Assembly (NCBI GenBank): GCA_945863035.1
Contig: CAMAZH010000026.1
Span: 1 to 39,978 of the forward strand
Source of the DNA: Chitinophaga pinensis
GTDB lineage: Bacteria; Bacteroidota; Bacteroidia; Bacteroidales; GCA-2748055
Length of the DNA: 39,978 nucleotides
Direction of reading: 5' to 3'
Each line of letters begins with the position of its first letter. Positions within the stretch are counted from its first letter, which is position 1. This document shows, piece by piece, positions 24,884 through 33,385 of the stretch. A model generated the notes under the pieces. It saw only the letters and a program-made list of their open reading frames with translations. It was not told the DNA's origin and did no database searches. The position numbers were made by a program, and so were the translations under genes.

Positions 24884-27800
24884 ATGAAACCATTCACTGA
24901 TAATGCAATCAAAAACACGATCTGCATCCTAATGATTTTCATGATCCCTTTATCGGCTATGGCTCTAGAACCCTTATTCGACGGGGACAAGCCGACAGCA
25001 AGCTATAACAACCAATATAGTCAAACCTTTAATACAGCATGGGACGGCACCCTGTTTTATGGCCAATGGTCATCAATGGAGCCAAACATTTTTGGAGCAG
25101 CTGATATTTCAGCAGGCTATCTGCAATTCGTCTGGGTTGCCAAACGCATAATCTGCTCAAAGACTTCGTATGTTTCGCCATATGTTGTTGAAACCGATAT
25201 TGACTACAATGGAGGTAGCAGTCGCGGTGGGGTGGTTATCAGGGCCAATCCCAAAACCCCCGACCAGGTTCAGGAACCTGCAGGAGGCGACCCCGGCTTC
25301 AATCGGGAGGGAATTGCCATTTATCCTACACTTGCAGGAGATTCTATGATCGTACAGTTTACAGGCAGTTATAATGCCGATGCCACACAGGCAACAAGAA
25401 TAAAAGTCGGTAAGCCCTCAGCTGTGTCTAATCTGAGAGACCGGGGACGTCTCAGAATAGAGGATTTTGGAGCATCGATCTATATCTATTTTAATGACGC
25501 TCCCTACATCCGGATTGATCTGGGCGGAAAGACCGGCAATCTGTATACCTCAGGTACGGTTTATAATTCGGAAATGCAATCTGCGGGAACTTTCACAGGC
25601 ATGGAAATTGAGATTTCAGGCAAGATTGCTATTGCTCAGCGGGACGCCGCGCTTAAACTTTATAGCGTATCAATTCAATACAATGATCTTGAAAAACAAT
25701 CGATAATTCTGGAGCCCATCGGAAAAAAACTGATTTCGGATCCTCCTTTTACGCTATCGGCAACAGCGACCTCAGGCTTACCCGTTGAATTTAAACTAAT
25801 TTCCGGTCCTGCAACTTTAGAAGGTAACACCATAACCTTAACCGGTGGAACAGGCACAGTTACATTCTCAGTCAATCAAAGCGGAAATGCAGTCTATTAT
25901 GCAGCCCCAGAAATCATTCGTTCAATTTATATTGGCGATCCTTCTACCGCCGAAACACCTCCCTCGAGTCAGGACTATGTTGACAACTGGGTCGTTACGG
26001 ATGCCCTCGACAGGCCGTTGACTTCCTTTGCTGAGGCGGGACCAAAAAGAGACGGGAAAACTGTCGGGGTTTTTTACTACACATGGCACGGCTTTCACGG
26101 AGACAAGGTGTATGACATTTCGAAGATTATACCGGCCTACATCTCCGATCCGCTGAGCCCCAACAACCCAAACTGGGGGCCTCCTGGATCGTTCCATTAT
26201 TGGGGCGAACCCGAAACAGGCTATTCACGTTCAGAAGATCCCTGGGTGATTCGTCGGGATCTTCAGATGCTTTCCAATGCCCATGTCGATTTCCTTTATA
26301 TCGATGTGACCAATGCATACACCTATCTTGAAACTGTAAAAGTTCTATGTGAGGTTTCTCTCCAAATGAGAAAAGAAGGTATTTATACCCCTGAGATTGC
26401 TTTCACAACTAAAGCCTTCAGCGGGATCATCATGAATAATCTTTATGATGAGTTTTATGCTTCGGGCATGTTCGAGGAACTTTGGTTCAAATGGAACGGC
26501 AAACCTTTAATCCTGGGTGATTTTGACGATCCTGAATTGAGGCCTGAAGTAAAAGATTTTTTCACAATACGGTATTCATGGGCATGGACCGACACCAAAA
26601 ACAAGCCTAACCACTGGCAATGGGTGGATACCTATCCCCAGGACTACGGATGGAGTACCGATCCCTCCGTTCCCGAGCAAATCATTGTTTCGGTTGCCGA
26701 ACATCCTGTTAGTACGCGCGGAACCAGTCTGAGCAATAATACTGAGCCTCCTGTTAATAATCTTTATCTGACAGAGTTCACCGGACAGGGCCAACACGTC
26801 GCCGAGCAGTGGAAAAGAGCTCTGGAAGTAGACCCTCCTGTTGTTATGGTTACCCAATGGAATGAATTCGTGGCTCAGCGCTTTATTTGGGAGGCAGGTA
26901 ATGGTACCTATGCAGGAAGGCCCATCAAAAACGGAGACTCTTACTTCGTGGATGCATTTACCGAGGAATTTAACCGTGATATGGCTCCGATGAAAGGCGG
27001 TCATACGGACAACTTCTATTATCAGCTTGTTTCCAATATCCGGAAATATAAAGGTATGTCGCCACCTCAGGAATTTTCCTCCCCCACAACCATACTTATT
27101 GACGGGGACTTTGCAGAATGGGCCAACGCCAGTCCTGTATTTTTGGACCCTCCGGGCGACATTATGCATCGAAACTTCAGAGGATACGATCCTTCTGTAA
27201 CCTTTGTCAACAATACAGGCAGAAACGATATTATTGAATCAAGGGCAATCTATGATGAAAACAACATATACTTCTATGTCAAAACTAAAGGAATCATGAG
27301 CCCATCAACAGATCCAAACTGGATGTTGCTCTTCCTCGATGTCGACAGAAATAAGGGAACCGGTTGGGAAGGTTACGATTATCTGGTCAACTATGGAGTT
27401 ACTTCGGAAACCGAAACGACCTTAAAACAGTGGGACGGGGTCTCTTGGGTAAACGAACTTGCTGTTTCCTATGCTGTAAACGGAGATGCTATGGAAATAA
27501 GTATTCCAAGAAATACCCTGATGCTGAGTTCAGGAACCCCACAGTTCCATTTTCATTGGGCCGACAATATCCAGAAAATGAACGATATCGCCTCATTTTT
27601 TACCGAGGGAGAATCGGCACCCGACCGAAGGTTCAACTTCAATTACAGTAACTCCAATACTCCTGAGAAAATTCAGGAACCCTATACAAATCTTACAATC
27701 CCCGGAATTATTGAGTTTGAGGATTTCGATAAAGGGGGAGTCGGCCTTGCCTATGCCGATGCTGATATTTCCAATATCGGGGGGAAATACAGGCCCGATG

Positions 27801-28870
27801 AATCGGTCGACATCGATATTGATGAGGCAAACAGAAAATTCGTAGGGTGGACAAATTCTAATGAATGGCTTGAATATACTGTAACAACTTCCGGAATTGG
27901 AATGTTTAATGCGGTTATCCATTATGCTGCATCAAAAACCGGAAGCGAAGCAACCATTTCTTTCAACGGTAGGGACAAATCTGGAATTATTGCATTCCCA
28001 TCAACCGGTGGAATTGACATATTTGGCACCAAGGAAATCAGCCTTAGGCTTTCTGCCGGAAACCAAATCATGAGGTTTTTCATCGGGAAATCAACAGGGG
28101 AATTTAAAATCGACAAAATAGAATTCTCTGAAGAGAGCGTTGTTTATCCCGGAGAAGGGGAAGGGCTCACCCGTAGTTTCTGGACAGCAAGCGCTGGTGG
28201 GAGAACCTGGTTTGTGGATTCAATATGTGCGGAAACCGATCCCAGTATAGATGAAAACTGGCTGGATGTATCACCTGGCTGCGAAATAACAAAAGATTTC
28301 TGGAACGCGCGCTGGGATGGCAACATCGAAGCTCTCTACTCGGAAACCTACACCTTTAAAATAACAACAACCGACCGCGTCAAATTATGGATTAACAATA
28401 CGCTACTTATTGACAAATGGACCGCTACCAGTGGATTGCAAACCTATACCGCTGAAATCGCTTTAACAGTGAACGAAAAAGTTCCAATTCGTCTTGACTT
28501 TGCCGAATCACTAGGCGATGCAATTGTAAAACTGGAATGGAACAGTCTATCCCAACCTCTTGAAGTGGTTCCTTCTGCTCAGCTCTTCCCTTTACCTAAG
28601 GCTACCACAGGGATTTCAGAAAACGATAATTTCAAAATAAACCTGTATCCTAATCCGGCGGTAAACTTTGTTAAAGTTGTCAATGTATCAGAAATATGGA
28701 GCTATTATCTTCTGGATCTGCAGGGCAGAAAAATAGTGCCAACAACGGAAGTACATCAGAGCTCGCAAACAATAGATCTTTCGAACGTAAAGAATGGGGT
28801 CTACTTCCTGTATGTTGTGAACCCGGGTGGAACCAGAGTGCTTAAAATTGTAAAATCAGGTATGCAATAG
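24884..28870 (+). CDS. Seven-module T9SS-secreted GH71/99-like enzyme
   Basis: 1328 residues. In order: signal peptide (about 1-28); N-terminal beta-sandwich of laminin/concanavalin type (about 30-275); one MBG/Ig-like repeat (about 277-360); a GH71/99-like TIM barrel (about 390-710: VGVFYYTWHGFHGD, WGPPGSFHYWGEPETGY, HVDFLYIDVTN and MVTQWNEFVAQR); a CBM9/DOMON-like domain (about 730-920: TILIDGDFAEW); a CBM6-like domain (about 938-1080: IPGIIEFEDFD, EWLEYTV); a PA14 domain (about 1090-1220); and a T9SS sorting domain from about 1250 (INLYPNPA). Family GH71 and GH99 members cut alpha-glucan or alpha-mannan; these Bacteroidetes relatives are not characterised as far as I know, so the substrate is open. 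Three putative carbohydrate-binding modules suggest action on a large extracellular polymer. It stands alone between the MITE-like element and the rhamnose operon. Confidence 0.82.
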   Translation: MKPFTDNAIKNTICILMIFMIPLSAMALEPLFDGDKPTASYNNQYSQTFNTAWDGTLFYGQWSSMEPNIFGAADISAGYLQFVWVAKRIICSKTSYVSPYVVETDIDYNGGSSRGGVVIRANPKTPDQVQEPAGGDPGFNREGIAIYPTLAGDSMIVQFTGSYNADATQATRIKVGKPSAVSNLRDRGRLRIEDFGASIYIYFNDAPYIRIDLGGKTGNLYTSGTVYNSEMQSAGTFTGMEIEISGKIAIAQRDAALKLYSVSIQYNDLEKQSIILEPIGKKLISDPPFTLSATATSGLPVEFKLISGPATLEGNTITLTGGTGTVTFSVNQSGNAVYYAAPEIIRSIYIGDPSTAETPPSSQDYVDNWVVTDALDRPLTSFAEAGPKRDGKTVGVFYYTWHGFHGDKVYDISKIIPAYISDPLSPNNPNWGPPGSFHYWGEPETGYSRSEDPWVIRRDLQMLSNAHVDFLYIDVTNAYTYLETVKVLCEVSLQMRKEGIYTPEIAFTTKAFSGIIMNNLYDEFYASGMFEELWFKWNGKPLILGDFDDPELRPEVKDFFTIRYSWAWTDTKNKPNHWQWVDTYPQDYGWSTDPSVPEQIIVSVAEHPVSTRGTSLSNNTEPPVNNLYLTEFTGQGQHVAEQWKRALEVDPPVVMVTQWNEFVAQRFIWEAGNGTYAGRPIKNGDSYFVDAFTEEFNRDMAPMKGGHTDNFYYQLVSNIRKYKGMSPPQEFSSPTTILIDGDFAEWANASPVFLDPPGDIMHRNFRGYDPSVTFVNNTGRNDIIESRAIYDENNIYFYVKTKGIMSPSTDPNWMLLFLDVDRNKGTGWEGYDYLVNYGVTSETETTLKQWDGVSWVNELAVSYAVNGDAMEISIPRNTLMLSSGTPQFHFHWADNIQKMNDIASFFTEGESAPDRRFNFNYSNSNTPEKIQEPYTNLTIPGIIEFEDFDKGGVGLAYADADISNIGGKYRPDESVDIDIDEANRKFVGWTNSNEWLEYTVTTSGIGMFNAVIHYAASKTGSEATISFNGRDKSGIIAFPSTGGIDIFGTKEISLRLSAGNQIMRFFIGKSTGEFKIDKIEFSEESVVYPGEGEGLTRSFWTASAGGRTWFVDSICAETDPSIDENWLDVSPGCEITKDFWNARWDGNIEALYSETYTFKITTTDRVKLWINNTLLIDKWTATSGLQTYTAEIALTVNEKVPIRLDFAESLGDAIVKLEWNSLSQPLEVVPSAQLFPLPKATTGISENDNFKINLYPNPAVNFVKVVNVSEIWSYYLLDLQGRKIVPTTEVHQSSQTIDLSNVKNGVYFLYVVNPGGTRVLKIVKSGMQ

Positions 28871-28906
28871 ATCTTGTGCCGGATACTATAGCTCAGTTTT
28901 CAAAGT

Positions 28907-28928
28907 TTTCGTGAAAATGTTCACGAAA
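28907..28928. promoter_or_regulatory. Perfect palindrome upstream of rhaT, candidate operator
   Basis: TTTCGTGAA-AATG-TTCACGAAA: perfect 9-bp arms with a 4-nt spacer, in the 177-bp gap before rhaT. There is no T-run after it, so a terminator is less likely than a protein-binding site. A loose Bacteroidetes-type promoter (TTG at 28974-28976, then 20 nt, then TACTTTTA at 28997-29004) lies between it and the gene. I found no second copy near other gene starts in the window. Confidence 0.45.
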
Positions 28929-29047
28929 CAGAAGCATTAGTCATTTTGTGTAAACTTTTGCCCACTTTGTATATTGATTGCATAGCTTGTATCTGATACT
29001 TTTAATCCGTAATTTTCATATCCTAACCATTAACTGAACTAACCTTT

Positions 29048-30067
29048 ATGATCGGAATACTTTTAATAGCCATTGGCAGTCTGGGAGCAGCCAGTTTTTA
29101 CGTCCCATTTAAAAAAGTAAAAAGCTGGGCTTGGGAGTCGTATTGGCTTAGCCAGGGTCTTGCCGCATGGATTCTTGCGCCCTTTATCTTCGCCTGGTTT
29201 ACCCTGCCCAAAGGCGAATTGCTGAATATTCTTACAGAAGCTCCATCCTCCGCCAAATGGCTCGCACTGTTTTTTGGTGCTCTATGGGGAATGGGAGGAC
29301 TTACCTTCGGGTTAAGCATTCGTTATCTTGGAGTTGCGTTGGGCCAAAGTATTGCCCTGGGCTTATGTGCTGCGTTCGGGACTCTTATTCCTCCCATCGT
29401 TGCCGGAGAAAACCTCTTTGGTTCCACAGCGGGAATCCTGACGCTTATCGGAGTTGCTGTTACGATCGCGGGTATTTCGATTATCGGATATGCGGGTGCT
29501 CTTAAAAACAAAGGCTTGTCGGAAGAAGAAAAACGCGCTGCCGTAAAGGAATTCGCCCTGAAAAAAGGTATCCTGATTGCGGTTTTCGCCGGGGTAATGA
29601 GTGCATGTTTCAACTTCGGTTTTGAAGCGGCAAAACCCATCGAGGAATTGGCAAGGCTTAAAGGTGCAAATCCCCTTTACCTGAAAAACGCATCTTTGAT
29701 TTTCATCCTGCTAGGTGGCTTTATAACAAACCTTATTTATTGCGGATACCTGAACATAAAAAACAAGACCTACAAAGATTATTATACCGTTTCAGGATCC
29801 GTGTTTATAAATAATCTCTTCTTCACATTTTTGGCTGGCTTTTTATGGTTCCTCCAATTTCATTTCTATGGAATGGGTTCCAGTATGCTGCCTGAAAACA
29901 TGCAGGTTTTCGGATGGAGTATACTCATGGCTCTGAATATTGCCATTGCCAATATCTGGGGAATCCTGCTGAACGAATGGAAAGGTACAAGCCGAAATAC
30001 CATGTTGATACTTATTGTTGGTATTGCAATTCTCATCCTCGCAACCTTTGTCGTTAAGTTTGGATAA
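29048..30067 (+). CDS. rhaT: L-rhamnose/proton symporter RhaT
   Basis: 339 residues, about ten membrane-spanning segments and the family's hallmark strings: GILLIAIGSLGAASFYVPFKK at the start, then WGMGGLTFGLSIRYLGVALGQSIALG and CFNFGFEAAKP, and the closing NEWKGTS. RhaT imports L-rhamnose (and lyxose in enterobacteria) with protons across the inner membrane. The length matches the E. coli protein (about 344). It heads a run of rhamnose genes, 36 bp before rhaM, downstream of a 22-bp palindrome that may control it. Family identification is strong; the sugar is confirmed by rhaM and rhaA next to it. Confidence 0.93.
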   Translation: MIGILLIAIGSLGAASFYVPFKKVKSWAWESYWLSQGLAAWILAPFIFAWFTLPKGELLNILTEAPSSAKWLALFFGALWGMGGLTFGLSIRYLGVALGQSIALGLCAAFGTLIPPIVAGENLFGSTAGILTLIGVAVTIAGISIIGYAGALKNKGLSEEEKRAAVKEFALKKGILIAVFAGVMSACFNFGFEAAKPIEELARLKGANPLYLKNASLIFILLGGFITNLIYCGYLNIKNKTYKDYYTVSGSVFINNLFFTFLAGFLWFLQFHFYGMGSSMLPENMQVFGWSILMALNIAIANIWGILLNEWKGTSRNTMLILIVGIAILILATFVVKFG

Positions 30068-30103
30068 ACAAGATATCACACCTCTCATTAAAACTTAAAA
30101 ATT

Positions 30104-30418
30104 ATGAAACGTGTCTCTTTTAAAATGAAGCTCAAACCCGGCATGAAACAGGAATACAAGAAAAGGCACGACGAAATATGGCCTGAACTTAAAGTATTGA
30201 TCCAGTCGTCCGGAGTTTCCGATTATTCAATTTTTCTCGATGAGGAAACCAATATTCTTTTTGCAGTCCAGAAGCAAGGCGGAACCGAATCGTCACAAGA
30301 TCTTGGAAGCACTCCAATAGTTCAAAAATGGTGGGCATATATGGCCGATATCATGGAAACAAATCCTGATAATTCCCCTGTTACTATTCCACTTGAAGAA
30401 GTTTTTTATATGGAATAG
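30104..30418 (+). CDS. rhaM: L-rhamnose mutarotase
   Basis: 104 residues, the normal size of RhaM. Residues known from the E. coli enzyme are present at the same numbers: Y18 and H22 (KQEYKKRHDEIWPEL) and W76-W77 (VQKWWAYMADIME). It interconverts the alpha and beta anomers of L-rhamnose so that the isomerase receives its preferred anomer; cytoplasmic. It lies between the importer and the isomerase, 36 and 44 bp away, in one probable operon. Confidence 0.93.
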   Translation: MKRVSFKMKLKPGMKQEYKKRHDEIWPELKVLIQSSGVSDYSIFLDEETNILFAVQKQGGTESSQDLGSTPIVQKWWAYMADIMETNPDNSPVTIPLEEVFYME

Positions 30419-30462
30419 CTTATTCCAAAACACACAACAAACTTTATAACTTACACATTATC

Positions 30463-31731
30463 ATGAATAAAAAAGAATTAGTTGAAAAGGGATACGAACT
30501 GGCAAAAGCGCAGTATGCCGCATTGGGCGTAAACACAGATGAAGCACTCAAACAGCTGAAAGAAGTTCAGATTTCTCTGCATTGCTGGCAAACCGACGAT
30601 GTTGGGGGATTTGAGAGACCCGATGCTGAACTTACAGGTGGCGGGATACAGGTTACAGGTAACTATCCCGGCAAAGCAAAGACAATTGCGCAAATGCGCC
30701 AGGATCTCGACAAAGTCCTCGAGTTACTACCCGGAAGACAAAGACTGAATCTACATGCAATATATGGGGAATTTGGCGGAAAGCTTGTAGATCGCGACCA
30801 AATTGAGGTGAAGCATTTTCAAGGCTGGATCGACTGGGCTAAAAAACACGGTATTGGCCTTGATTTTAATTGCACCAACTTTTCTCACTCCAGGGCTGAG
30901 GATGGATTTACCCTTTCAAGCAAAAATGAAGAGAACCGCAAATTTTGGATCGAGCATGTAAAAAGATGCAGGCTCATCGCTGCCGAAATGGGCAAACAAC
31001 TTGGCATGCCAGCGGTTCATAATATCTGGATACCCGATGGTTCCAAAGACATACCTGTTGACCGCTATACCCACAGGGCCCTTTTGAAAGACTCTCTGGA
31101 TCAGATTTTCGCGGTGAAATATCCGAAAGAACATCTGAAAGATGCTATGGAAAGCAAGTTGTTTGGTATCGGCGCCGAGGCTATGACTGTGGGATCGCAT
31201 GATTTCTATCTCTCCTATGCAGCCAAAAACAACAAAATGATATGCCTTGATAATGGCCATTTTCATCCCACAGAACAAGTAGGAGATAAAATCTCTTCCT
31301 GCCTTCTTTTTGTGGATGAGCTGTTATTGCATGTTACCCGGCCAATCCGTTGGGACAGCGACCATGTTGTTATTCTCAACGACGATATTATGCTTATCGC
31401 TCAGGAAATCGTCCGTTGCAAGGCCCTTAACAGGGTTAATATCGGATTGGACTATTTCGACGCGTCGATGAACCGGATCGGAGCCTATGTAATCGGTACC
31501 CGCGCCATGCAACAGGCACTGCTTTTCGCTCTTCTCGAGCCAATAGCAACCCTCACGAAATACGAAAATGAAGGTAGAAGCTTCGAACGCCTTGCTCTTC
31601 TTGAAGTCATGAAAGCAAAACCATTTGGCGCAATTTGGGAATATTTCTGCTTGCAGCAGGGAACACCGGTTGGTGAAGAGTATATTTCCGATATTCTACA
31701 ATACGAAAAAGACGTTTTGCTGAAGAGATAA
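30463..31731 (+). CDS. rhaA: L-rhamnose isomerase
   Basis: 422 residues, colinear over its whole length with E. coli RhaA (419). Conserved strings include HCWQTDDVGGFE near residue 40, LDNGHFHPTE at 262-271 with metal ligands, RPIRWDSDHVV, and IGLDYFDASMNRIGAYVIGTRAM. It converts L-rhamnose to L-rhamnulose in the cytoplasm, using divalent metal ions. The short Met-Asn-Lys-Lys start fits well. A strong terminator follows 60 bp downstream, so rhaT-rhaM-rhaA forms the first transcription unit. Confidence 0.95.
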   Translation: MNKKELVEKGYELAKAQYAALGVNTDEALKQLKEVQISLHCWQTDDVGGFERPDAELTGGGIQVTGNYPGKAKTIAQMRQDLDKVLELLPGRQRLNLHAIYGEFGGKLVDRDQIEVKHFQGWIDWAKKHGIGLDFNCTNFSHSRAEDGFTLSSKNEENRKFWIEHVKRCRLIAAEMGKQLGMPAVHNIWIPDGSKDIPVDRYTHRALLKDSLDQIFAVKYPKEHLKDAMESKLFGIGAEAMTVGSHDFYLSYAAKNNKMICLDNGHFHPTEQVGDKISSCLLFVDELLLHVTRPIRWDSDHVVILNDDIMLIAQEIVRCKALNRVNIGLDYFDASMNRIGAYVIGTRAMQQALLFALLEPIATLTKYENEGRSFERLALLEVMKAKPFGAIWEYFCLQQGTPVGEEYISDILQYEKDVLLKR

Positions 31732-31790
31732 AGGTTTATCCCTTCCAATAACTTAGTTAGTTAGTAAGTGAGTAAATAGTTTATTTGGAG

Positions 31791-31828
31791 TATGCGGTAA
31801 TGTTGATTCATTGCCGCATATTTTTCTT
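31791..31828 (+). terminator. Rho-independent terminator after rhaA
   Basis: A 12-bp stem TATGCGGTAATG / CATTGCCGCATA (one G-U pair), 6-nt loop TTGATT, then TTTTTCTTT. It ends the rhaT-rhaM-rhaA unit 32 bp before the next start codon, so the kinase gene either relies on read-through or has its own promoter within or beyond this short gap. Confidence 0.8.
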
Positions 31829-31860
31829 TAAGTCAAATTTTTCAAATTCTTTTAAATCAA

Positions 31861-33228
31861 ATGAAACACGATGCTGTTCTGATATTCGATATTGGCAAGA
31901 CCAACAAAAAAATAATGATATTTGATTTGAGCCTGAAAGTCCTGCATCAGGAGGAAGAAATATTTCCCGAAATAACCGATGATGATGGGTTTTCCTGTGA
32001 TGATATCGATAAAGTTGAGACTTGGATTTTCGATGCGCTCACAAGGTATTCCGAGAGTTCTTCATATACTATAAAAGCAATAAATTTCGCAACCTATGGA
32101 GCGACCTTGATGTATGTTGACAAGAACGGAAAAAGGCTGACTCCGGTCTACAATTATCTGAAAGAAATACCTGAATCCATTTCCGAAGATGTATACCAGA
32201 GGTATGGCGGCAAAGCCGAGTTTTGCCGCAGGTCGGCCTCTCCTGCCCTTTCCATGCTTAATTCAGGATTCCAGATCCGATGGTTGAAAAAGGTTAAGCC
32301 TGAAGTTTTCGCAAAGGTTGAGCAAATAATGCATTTCCCTCAATACCTCTCCTACCTGTTAACAGGAAAAGTAACATCCGAATTCACCTCCATTGGCTGC
32401 CATACGGCAATGTGGGATTTCGACAATATGAACTATCACCCTTGGCTGGCATCGGAAAATATTTCACTTCCCCAGCCTCAACCCGTAAATTCCATATACA
32501 CTGTTCAGGTTAATGGAAAAAAAATGGAAGCAGGTATTGGAATCCATGACAGCTCGGCATCACTTGCCCCTTACCTTCGAGGTTGTAACGATGAATTCCT
32601 GTTGGTCTCTACCGGAACCTGGTGTATCAGCATGAATCCCTTTAATCACACCCCGCTTACGGAAGATCAGTTAGCGAAAGACTGCCTGTGTTACATGAGC
32701 ATTAACGGGACGCCTGTAAAATCATCGCGTGTATTTCTGGGACATATGCACGATGAAACCTTGAAAACACTAAACAGTTACTTTCCTGTTTCAGATGATT
32801 ATTATAAAAAGGTTCAACCCGACGCCGCTATCATAAAAAGTCTCAGAAGTAGCAGAGGCAGCAGCCGTTTCTTTTTTAAGGAGGGAATCGATAACAATCA
32901 ATCCGAAAAGACTTTCAACCTGAACCAGTTCAAAAATTTTGAGGAAGCCTACCATCAACTGATGCTCGATTGTGCATCCTTGGTGGCAGAATCAATCGAT
33001 CTCATACTCTCCGGTAACACAGTAAAAAAGATTTTCGTAACGGGCGGATTTTCCAAAAACCCGATTTTCACCGGTCTTCTGGCACATCATTTTCCGGGGA
33101 TGGAAGTCTACACCTCAGAAATATCGAATGCAACCTCCTTAGGCTGCGCGATGATAACAGTTGAGAAACTGGTCGGATTGGATGCCGTAAAAATTGATCT
33201 GGGTCTTAAAAAGCAGGAGGTGCTTTAG
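31861..33228 (+). CDS. FGGY-family sugar kinase, probable L-rhamnulose kinase
   Basis: 455 residues of the FGGY carbohydrate-kinase family: the N-terminal phosphate-1 motif is FDIGKTNKKIMIFD, the second-domain ATP motif LLVSTGTWCISMN, and near the end FVTGGFSKNPIF precedes NATSLGCAM. Position between L-rhamnose isomerase and a class II aldolase makes L-rhamnulose the natural substrate, giving L-rhamnulose 1-phosphate. The FDIGKTNKK start differs from the DLGA(T/S)SGR start of classical RhaB/RhaK, so it is a different branch of the family; L-fuculose is an alternative substrate given the fucosidase genes in the window. It begins after a terminator and ends 12 bp before a 53-nt perfect hairpin. 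Confidence 0.85.
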   Translation: MKHDAVLIFDIGKTNKKIMIFDLSLKVLHQEEEIFPEITDDDGFSCDDIDKVETWIFDALTRYSESSSYTIKAINFATYGATLMYVDKNGKRLTPVYNYLKEIPESISEDVYQRYGGKAEFCRRSASPALSMLNSGFQIRWLKKVKPEVFAKVEQIMHFPQYLSYLLTGKVTSEFTSIGCHTAMWDFDNMNYHPWLASENISLPQPQPVNSIYTVQVNGKKMEAGIGIHDSSASLAPYLRGCNDEFLLVSTGTWCISMNPFNHTPLTEDQLAKDCLCYMSINGTPVKSSRVFLGHMHDETLKTLNSYFPVSDDYYKKVQPDAAIIKSLRSSRGSSRFFFKEGIDNNQSEKTFNLNQFKNFEEAYHQLMLDCASLVAESIDLILSGNTVKKIFVTGGFSKNPIFTGLLAHHFPGMEVYTSEISNATSLGCAMITVEKLVGLDAVKIDLGLKKQEVL

Positions 33229-33239
33229 ATCCTAATAAT

Positions 33240-33292
33240 GAGTTGGTTGAGGTTGGTTGGAAGCGAAGCTTCCAACCAACCTCAACCAACTC
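33240..33292. repeat. Perfect 25-bp inverted repeat between kinase and aldolase genes
   Basis: Positions 33240-33264 and 33268-33292 are exact reverse complements, separated by GAA. The left arm begins GAGTTGGTTGAGGTTGG, itself built from repeating GGTTG units. A transcript would fold into an extremely stable hairpin starting 12 nt after the kinase stop codon. No T-run follows, so it may act as an mRNA stabiliser or partial terminator that sets different levels of kinase and aldolase, or be a mobile palindromic element. Confidence 0.9.
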
Positions 33293-33312
33293 CTGAAAAT
33301 CGAAATAGCTTG

Positions 33313-33345
33313 TCATTCCGATCCGCCTGAGGCGGAGAGGAATCT
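33313..33345. repeat. REP-like interspersed palindromic element
   Basis: GTCATTCCGATCCGCCTGAG followed by the mirrored GCGGAGAGGAATCT. The core TCCGCC-TGA-GGCGGA is a perfect hairpin and the outer ATTCC/GGAAT also pair. I recall nearly the same sequence scattered through intergenic regions of many Bacteroidetes genomes; this is memory, not a search. Together with the hairpin just upstream it fills the 157-bp gap between kinase and aldolase. Confidence 0.6.
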
Positions 33346-33385
33346 CAAATCTTTTACCGAACAACAGTCAATAAAAATCAAGAAA

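Noticed and set aside
26576..27169. 197-residue minus-strand frame
   Set aside because: Antisense shadow of the GH71/99-like gene; no recognisable motif.
33257..33385. N-terminal extension of the aldolase
   Set aside because: It would be encoded by the perfect hairpin and the REP-like palindrome and lacks any aldolase similarity; the ATG at 33386 fits the family start.
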